A DNA stretch of 64,000 nt from Chlamydiia bacterium (GTDB lineage: Bacteria > Chlamydiota > Chlamydiia > Chlamydiales > Simkaniaceae): NCBI GenBank assembly GCA_022601645.1, contig JAJACH010000002.1, positions 186,001-250,000 of the forward strand, given 5' to 3'. The notes below the pieces were generated by a model. It made no database searches. It saw only the letters and a list, made by a program, of their open reading frames with translations, and had not been told where the DNA came from. Positions 60,148 through 64,000 of the stretch are shown in pieces. Every line of letters begins with the position of its first letter. The first letter of the stretch is position 1. A program made the translations under genes and the position numbers.

Positions 60148-61732
60148 GTGATGCCTCCATGTCCGCCCATTTAAAGTCGATCCCGCCAAGGGATGTTGTC
60201 ACAACATTTTGTACACGATCGCTTTTTGAAAAAAGCATTGTTTTGTGGAAAAGTGGGATGATTGGTAGCTCGTCTAAGATGAGGTTTTCAGAGGCTGTAA
60301 GTAGAGCTTTGCGCTCTTCCACGTTTTTTGCTTTATAGGAATCGTCAATTGAGCTCATGTAGTCGATGTTTTCCCAACCTGTATTATTGGTTCCAGTTTG
60401 AGTGGAATGGAAAACTTCCAAGAAGGAAACCGCATCATCAAAATCAGCAATCCAGTCACCCATGGCTAATTGGTAGTCTTGCTTGCCGACCTGATCAAAG
60501 AAAACCTTGGGTTCAACGGGCAGAAGATGAACGTCTACTCCTAAAGCTTCTTTCCATTGAGCTTGCAGAGCTTGTCCAAGTCTTTGATTAGCATCTCTTG
60601 CAGGAAATTTCATGGTAATTTTGGGGAGCTTTTCAACAGACATCTCGTATTTTTCAAGCTCAGCATTAAATATTTCACGTGCTGTTTCTACATCCCCGTC
60701 TTTAAAAGAGGCTTTTGATTCAAGCCCCATGATAAGAGGAACGATGCGTGTTGAAGGGATTTGATTGCCACAAGTGACATGCTCAACAAGCGCTTGGCGA
60801 TTTACGGCCATTGCAAAAGCTTTTCGCACGACAGGGGAGTCAAAAGGCGTTTCAGTCACATTTGTGCGAATCCAGTTTGTTCCTAAGAAGGGTTCTGTAA
60901 TTAGCTTGTTCTTCTTACGCGCTGGTTCGATTTCATCAACGGGAATATTGCTAAAGGGCGAACCCATCCAATCAAGGTCTCCCGATTCAAACATTTTCGC
61001 CTCAGTCTCCTGGTCTACCATGTAGAGTTCTAAGGCTGATAGTTTGACGTGAGCTGCATCCCAGTAAGTGGGGTTTTTCGCAAAGTTGATTTGGTCATTG
61101 TGCTTCCATTCCTTCATTGTAAATGGTCCACAGCTGACATAACTTTCAGAGCTTAATGCCCAACTTGGGTTTGCTTTGTCGACTTTAGCGTTTACAGGGA
61201 AGAAGGTTGGTGTTGCCAGTAAATCAGTGAAATAAGGCACAGGATTTGAAAGTTCGACAACAAGTGTTTCTTGATCGATAGCTGTCAACCCAAGCATCGA
61301 CATGGGAAGAAGGTTTTCTTTCACTGCGCGTGCGTTTTTAATTACATAAAGTTGTTGCGCATAAGCTGAAGGAAATTCAGGCGATAGGATTTTTTTCCAG
61401 GTGTAGACAAAGTCGTGTGCTGTCACTTTGTCGCCGTTTGACCATTTTGCATCCCTAAGTTTAAAGGTATAGGTTCTTTGGTCATTTGACATTTCCACAC
61501 TAGAGGCTAAAGAAAGATGAGCTTTACCACTTTTATCATTTCGATAGAGTCCATCACCAACAATGCGGAGGACATTCAAGTCGATAAGATTGCGTGCTTT
61601 TCTCGAGTCTAGCGTTTGTGGTTCCTGAGCGATGTTTACTCTAAATGGTTTTGTAGCACCCATCTGTTTGGATTTTCCACAGCCCACTAACGCAATTAAG
61701 CATGCGAGTAGAGCAAATTTTCCTAGCTTCAT
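60128..61732 (-). CDS. oppA: Oligopeptide ABC transporter substrate-binding lipoprotein
   Basis: A 534-residue family 5 binding protein. MKLGKFALLACLIALVGC ends in lipobox LVGC. EPQTLDSRKARNLIDLNVLRIVGDGLYR, KLRDAKWSNGDKVTAHDFVYTWKKIL and the later AFAMAVNRQALVEHV are the classical OppA segments. It captures peptides in the periplasm for import. AGGTGAAGAT precedes the ATG. No permease or ATPase genes lie nearby, so it is an orphan binding protein here, a common situation in chlamydiae which encode several OppA copies. Confidence 0.92.
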   Translation of the reverse strand: MKLGKFALLACLIALVGCGKSKQMGATKPFRVNIAQEPQTLDSRKARNLIDLNVLRIVGDGLYRNDKSGKAHLSLASSVEMSNDQRTYTFKLRDAKWSNGDKVTAHDFVYTWKKILSPEFPSAYAQQLYVIKNARAVKENLLPMSMLGLTAIDQETLVVELSNPVPYFTDLLATPTFFPVNAKVDKANPSWALSSESYVSCGPFTMKEWKHNDQINFAKNPTYWDAAHVKLSALELYMVDQETEAKMFESGDLDWMGSPFSNIPVDEIEPARKKNKLITEPFLGTNWIRTNVTETPFDSPVVRKAFAMAVNRQALVEHVTCGNQIPSTRIVPLIMGLESKASFKDGDVETAREIFNAELEKYEMSVEKLPKITMKFPARDANQRLGQALQAQWKEALGVDVHLLPVEPKVFFDQVGKQDYQLAMGDWIADFDDAVSFLEVFHSTQTGTNNTGWENIDYMSSIDDSYKAKNVEERKALLTASENLILDELPIIPLFHKTMLFSKSDRVQNVVTTSLGGIDFKWADMEASHEKARR

Positions 61733-61784
61733 ATCTTCACCTATAGTTTCATGTTAGCACGATTAAACTGAAAAACTTAATTTT

Positions 61785-62432
61785 ATGGAAACTCTTTCTC
61801 ACACTCCGCTTTTGAATCGACCGCTCTATAATCCGCTGGATCTTGATGCCGTAGGTTTAGACCGAAGTTTAGAAATGGTTTTGTTTCCTCAGACACTAGT
61901 TGAAGTCAAAGGGGAATATGGAGATTTCTTGCAGGTTGAAGTTGAGGAATATCGTTTTTCAAAACCGCTTTACGTTCCAAAAGCATTTATCGGCCCAGGT
62001 CCTGGAAAAAAGCGGATGATGCCAACTAAAACCTGTATTTTGGAAAGGCTTTTAAACACAAAATCTCTTCCCTACGTTTGGGGTGGGAATGTATCTAAAG
62101 GCGTACCCCAAATGAGCACCATATTCCCCCCGCCTAAAAACACAGAAAAATGGCGCTGGAATTTAGAGGGGATTGACTGTTCAGGACTCCTTTTTGAGGC
62201 AGCAAACGGCATGATTCCGCGAAATACAAATGATTTAAACAACTATGGACAAGAGGTTTATTCAAATGTAAAGCGGCTTGACATTTGCCTTTTGCCAGGT
62301 CATATGTTCATTGTGATCGGAGAGAATCGCGTGATTGAAAGTAAGCATGAGTGGGGAGGGGTCACGTTTAGTGATTTAGACAAACGTTTAAGGCTCGTCG
62401 ATGAACCGTTTACCTTTCGGCGGATTTTTTAG
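61785..62432 (+). CDS. nlpC: NlpC/P60 peptidoglycan hydrolase
   Basis: A 215-residue cysteine peptidase of the NlpC/P60 type. An SH3-like part occupies the first ~75 residues. The catalytic domain has PYVWGG (~96-101), the nucleophile Cys132 in GIDCSGL, and His173 in LPGHMFIVIG. Residues 161-167 (NVKRLDI) are encoded by a palindrome copy, and Asp166 sits where the family has the conserved Asp of the PGD motif. Chlamydiae use such an amidase (CT127-like) to trim septal peptidoglycan. No signal peptide is seen. It overlaps the convergent YacP-like gene by 45 bases. Confidence 0.85.
   Translation: METLSHTPLLNRPLYNPLDLDAVGLDRSLEMVLFPQTLVEVKGEYGDFLQVEVEEYRFSKPLYVPKAFIGPGPGKKRMMPTKTCILERLLNTKSLPYVWGGNVSKGVPQMSTIFPPPKNTEKWRWNLEGIDCSGLLFEAANGMIPRNTNDLNNYGQEVYSNVKRLDICLLPGHMFIVIGENRVIESKHEWGGVTFSDLDKRLRLVDEPFTFRRIF
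62265..62285. repeat. Dispersed 21-bp palindrome, copy 5 (inside nlpC, one mismatch)
   Basis: Identical to the recD copy except for T to G at 62280, which breaks one arm pair. The change turns the palindrome's Tyr codon (TAC) into the Asp codon (GAC) needed at the conserved active-site-near position. Confidence 0.85.
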
Positions 62433-62885
62433 CCGCTCTTCAAAAGCTTTAGTTAACCTTTCAATTTCTCTCTGACTATCCTGGTTGGGTTTACGCTCAA
62501 CAGTTTTTGTTCTAGGTCGAATTAAGGTGAGAAACTCGGAAATAGTCATTGTTTTGGCACCCGTATCTTTGCATTCTCGTGTTAAATGTTTATCATTCGT
62601 CACAACCTTGCAAATTTTAGGATTTTCACACCACTTGAGGTGCTCTATAATGGCTTGATCAGCTGTAATTCCTTGTGGGGCATAAACAATCTCGAGCTTG
62701 CCTACAACGTGCTTTCTAGGAAAGGCTTCAGCTTGCTCAAAATTGCTGTCGAAATAGAGAGAGGCATTTAAATGAGAGAGGGTCGTACTTAAGTAATCAA
62801 TGAATTGATTGCGATGTTCTTCTAGGGGCATCGTTTCATCTTTTACAAAGAAGAAGAAATTGTAGCCATCAATGAGATAATGCAA
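62388..62885 (-). CDS. YacP-like NYN-domain ribonuclease
   Basis: A 165-residue protein of the YacP/Rae1 NYN family. YLIDGYNFFF carries the first catalytic Asp, SLYFDS the second, TADQAIIEHL and KVVTNDKHLTRECKD the remaining acidic residues. Members are endoribonucleases; Rae1 of Bacillus cuts mRNA on the ribosome. The start is TTG within the last codons of rdgB. A basic C-terminal tail (residues ~125-165) is added. Confidence 0.85.
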   Translation of the reverse strand: MHYLIDGYNFFFFVKDETMPLEEHRNQFIDYLSTTLSHLNASLYFDSNFEQAEAFPRKHVVGKLEIVYAPQGITADQAIIEHLKWCENPKICKVVTNDKHLTRECKDTGAKTMTISEFLTLIRPRTKTVERKPNQDSQREIERLTKAFEERLKNPPKGKRFIDEP

Positions 62886-63450
62886 GCTTATCGAGAGCCT
62901 TTCTGCGGTGAGAAATGAGGTTTTTAGTGCTTTCCTCGAGCTCAGCGAGTGTTTTACTGTAGTCGTGCTTTAAGAACATCGGGTCGTAGCCGAAGCCATT
63001 TCGTCCGCGTTCTTCATTAATTAGGGAGCCTTCGAGGAGGCCTGAGACTTTTTGCTCAACACCCTCTGGACCTGCTACGACAAGACAACATTCGAAATAA
63101 CAAGCGCGTTTGTGTTCAGGAAGCTCTGCAATGGCTTCCATCAGCTTCTGGCGATTGTCCTTGTCGCTTGCTGTTTCACCGGCATAACGTGCAGACTTGA
63201 TCCCTGGCGCCCCACCAAGAGCAGGAACTACAAGCCCTGAGTCATCAGCAATGACCTTTTTGTTTAGCATCTTCGCGGCGTGGAGGGCTTTAATTTCAGC
63301 ATTTGCTTCAAAAGAGTTACCATCTTCAGGAGGTTGCTCATAGTCGGGAAAATCTCGAAGTGTGAGAATATCAAGATGCTTAAATTCTTTTAGCATCGCT
63401 TTAAACTCACGAATCTTGTGCAGGTTTTTTGTCGCTAAAACAATTTCCAT
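62869..63450 (-). CDS. rdgB: dITP/XTP pyrophosphatase (Ham1/RdgB)
   Basis: A 193-residue Ham1-family enzyme. VLATKNLHKIREF, NSFEANAEIKAL, IADDSGLVVPAL, GAPGIKSARYAG, and GRNGFGYDPMF are all present, including the acidic metal-binding pair. It removes non-canonical purine nucleotides from the pool. Ortholog of CT606. The ATG overlaps the greA stop (TAATG), so both are translated from one message. Confidence 0.95.
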   Translation of the reverse strand: MEIVLATKNLHKIREFKAMLKEFKHLDILTLRDFPDYEQPPEDGNSFEANAEIKALHAAKMLNKKVIADDSGLVVPALGGAPGIKSARYAGETASDKDNRQKLMEAIAELPEHKRACYFECCLVVAGPEGVEQKVSGLLEGSLINEERGRNGFGYDPMFLKHDYSKTLAELEESTKNLISHRRKALDKLALSH

Positions 63451-64000
63451 TAAACCTCGAAAAAACTTTGAATGCTTTCAATTTTCATTTCATTGTCTTG
63501 GAAGGAAAGCGTATCACCAACCTTTTTACCAAGCATTTCTGTCGCTAATTTAGATTGGAAAGATAAGATGCCTTTATCAGGATTTGCTTCGAAGGGGCCT
63601 AAAATCGTGTAGGTCTTGCCATCTGAGCAAGTCACAACCGTTCCAACACTTACTTCTGATGTAACAACTTCATCTGGAGTAAGAATGCGTGCTTGTGAAA
63701 ACTGGCTAGATAAGAGCTTGAGCTCGCTTTGAAGTCGATCGCGTCTTTCTAAAGCCGCTTTAAACTCGGCATTTTCTCTTAAGTCGCCGTGAGCACGTGC
63801 TGTTTCGATTTCTTTTGCGTTGTCAACAGTTTCAACAGTTCCAATATTGTGAATACGTTCTTTAAGCTGTTTGTAACCTTCTTCGGTTGTCCAAAGAGGT
63901 TCGTCTTCAACAATTTCTTCCTCGTATTTGCTCGCAATTTTTTCAAGTTCAGGGTGAGCGACTTGAGCGAGTGAGTGGAGAATACGAATATCGCCATCCT
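63450..64000 (-). CDS. greA: Transcription elongation factor GreA with chlamydial N-terminal extension, 5' end outside window
   Basis: The reverse frame is open to the right edge. From the edge it reads a helical extension (SLAQVAHPELEKIASK), an acidic linker (EEEIVEDEP), then a complete GreA: coiled coil with EIETARAHGDLRENAEFKAA carrying the DLRE acidic tip that rescues backtracked polymerase, and a C-terminal FKBP-like domain (VVTCSDGKTYTILGP). The presence of a domain before GreA matches the unusually long chlamydial GreA (CT636). Only the last ~183 residues are in the window. Confidence 0.92.
   Translation of the reverse strand, partial: DGDIRILHSLAQVAHPELEKIASKYEEEIVEDEPLWTTEEGYKQLKERIHNIGTVETVDNAKEIETARAHGDLRENAEFKAALERRDRLQSELKLLSSQFSQARILTPDEVVTSEVSVGTVVTCSDGKTYTILGPFEANPDKGILSFQSKLATEMLGKKVGDTLSFQDNEMKIESIQSFFEV

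Noticed and set aside
1..64000. CRISPR arrays, insertion sequences, prophage or rRNA genes
   Set aside because: No spaced direct repeats, transposase or integrase motifs, phage structural genes or rRNA sequences were seen.

Overview
The window comes from a chromosome of the phylum Chlamydiota, most likely an 'environmental' lineage (Simkania-, Waddlia- or Parachlamydia-like) rather than the genus Chlamydia. The evidence is direct. There is a thrS-parA-pgp6 operon whose last member is a relative of the chlamydial plasmid protein pGP6. There are MOMP-like porins and a GreA with the long chlamydial N-terminal extension. The chlamydial housekeeping neighbours (recA, ispA, glmU-like, tyrB, mreC, ygfA, recBCD, lplT/ygeD, dus, ung, rpoD, rdgB) occur in short blocks, as in Chlamydia but reshuffled. 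CT numbers quoted in the entries are from memory of the C. trachomatis D genome and were not looked up.

Layout. 0-1.6 kb: two CDP-glycerol-transferase-like genes. 1.6-9.2 kb: an accessory block with a 978-residue protein of five tandem repeats, a nonsense-interrupted pseudogene, a small GH18-derived pseudoenzyme and a 1166-residue protein with a GH18 (chitinase-like) domain at each end and three copies of a related repeat in the middle. 9.2-17.2 kb: osmoprotectant ABC transporter, mreC, tyrB, tRNA-Ala, a membrane glycosyltransferase, glucokinase, recA, ispA and a GlmU-like acetyltransferase. 17.19-17.48 kb: an AT-rich spacer with clustered DnaA-box-like sites, a candidate replication origin. 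17.5-24.3 kb: an effector-like island with a TcdB/GT44-type glycosyltransferase, a BNR sialidase-like protein, two divergent protein kinases, a degenerate kinase and two copies of an unrecognised partner protein. 24.4-35.8 kb: flippase, GNAT, tRNA-Pro, ung, MFS transporter, Rsm22-like methyltransferase, the thrS-parA-pgp6 operon ending in a dead adenylosuccinate-lyase relative, and a large conserved protein with papain-like motifs. 35.8-39.4 kb: three outer-membrane proteins and a secreted glycosyltransferase-like protein. 39.4-47.9 kb: ygeD and recCBD. 47.9-54.9 kb: Nudix, rpsT, coiA, rpoD, two Legionella-type porins and an exported methyltransferase. 54.9-64 kb: acylphosphatase, dus, yggT, a PilM/N/O-like pair with a MORN lipoprotein, ygfA, oppA, an NlpC/P60 hydrolase, a YacP-type nuclease, rdgB and greA.

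The strongest unexplained signals are five. (1) A dispersed near-perfect 21-bp palindrome occurs five times, both at gene ends and inside recD and nlpC, where the reading frame is the same. (2) A roughly 150-residue repeat family is shared by two neighbouring large proteins. (3) There is a duplicated kinase/partner module with an embedded pseudokinase. (4) A pseudo-adenylosuccinate-lyase is translationally coupled to ParA and pGP6. (5) The DnaA-box cluster at 17.2-17.5 kb. All calls rest on reading the sequence; no database search was run.
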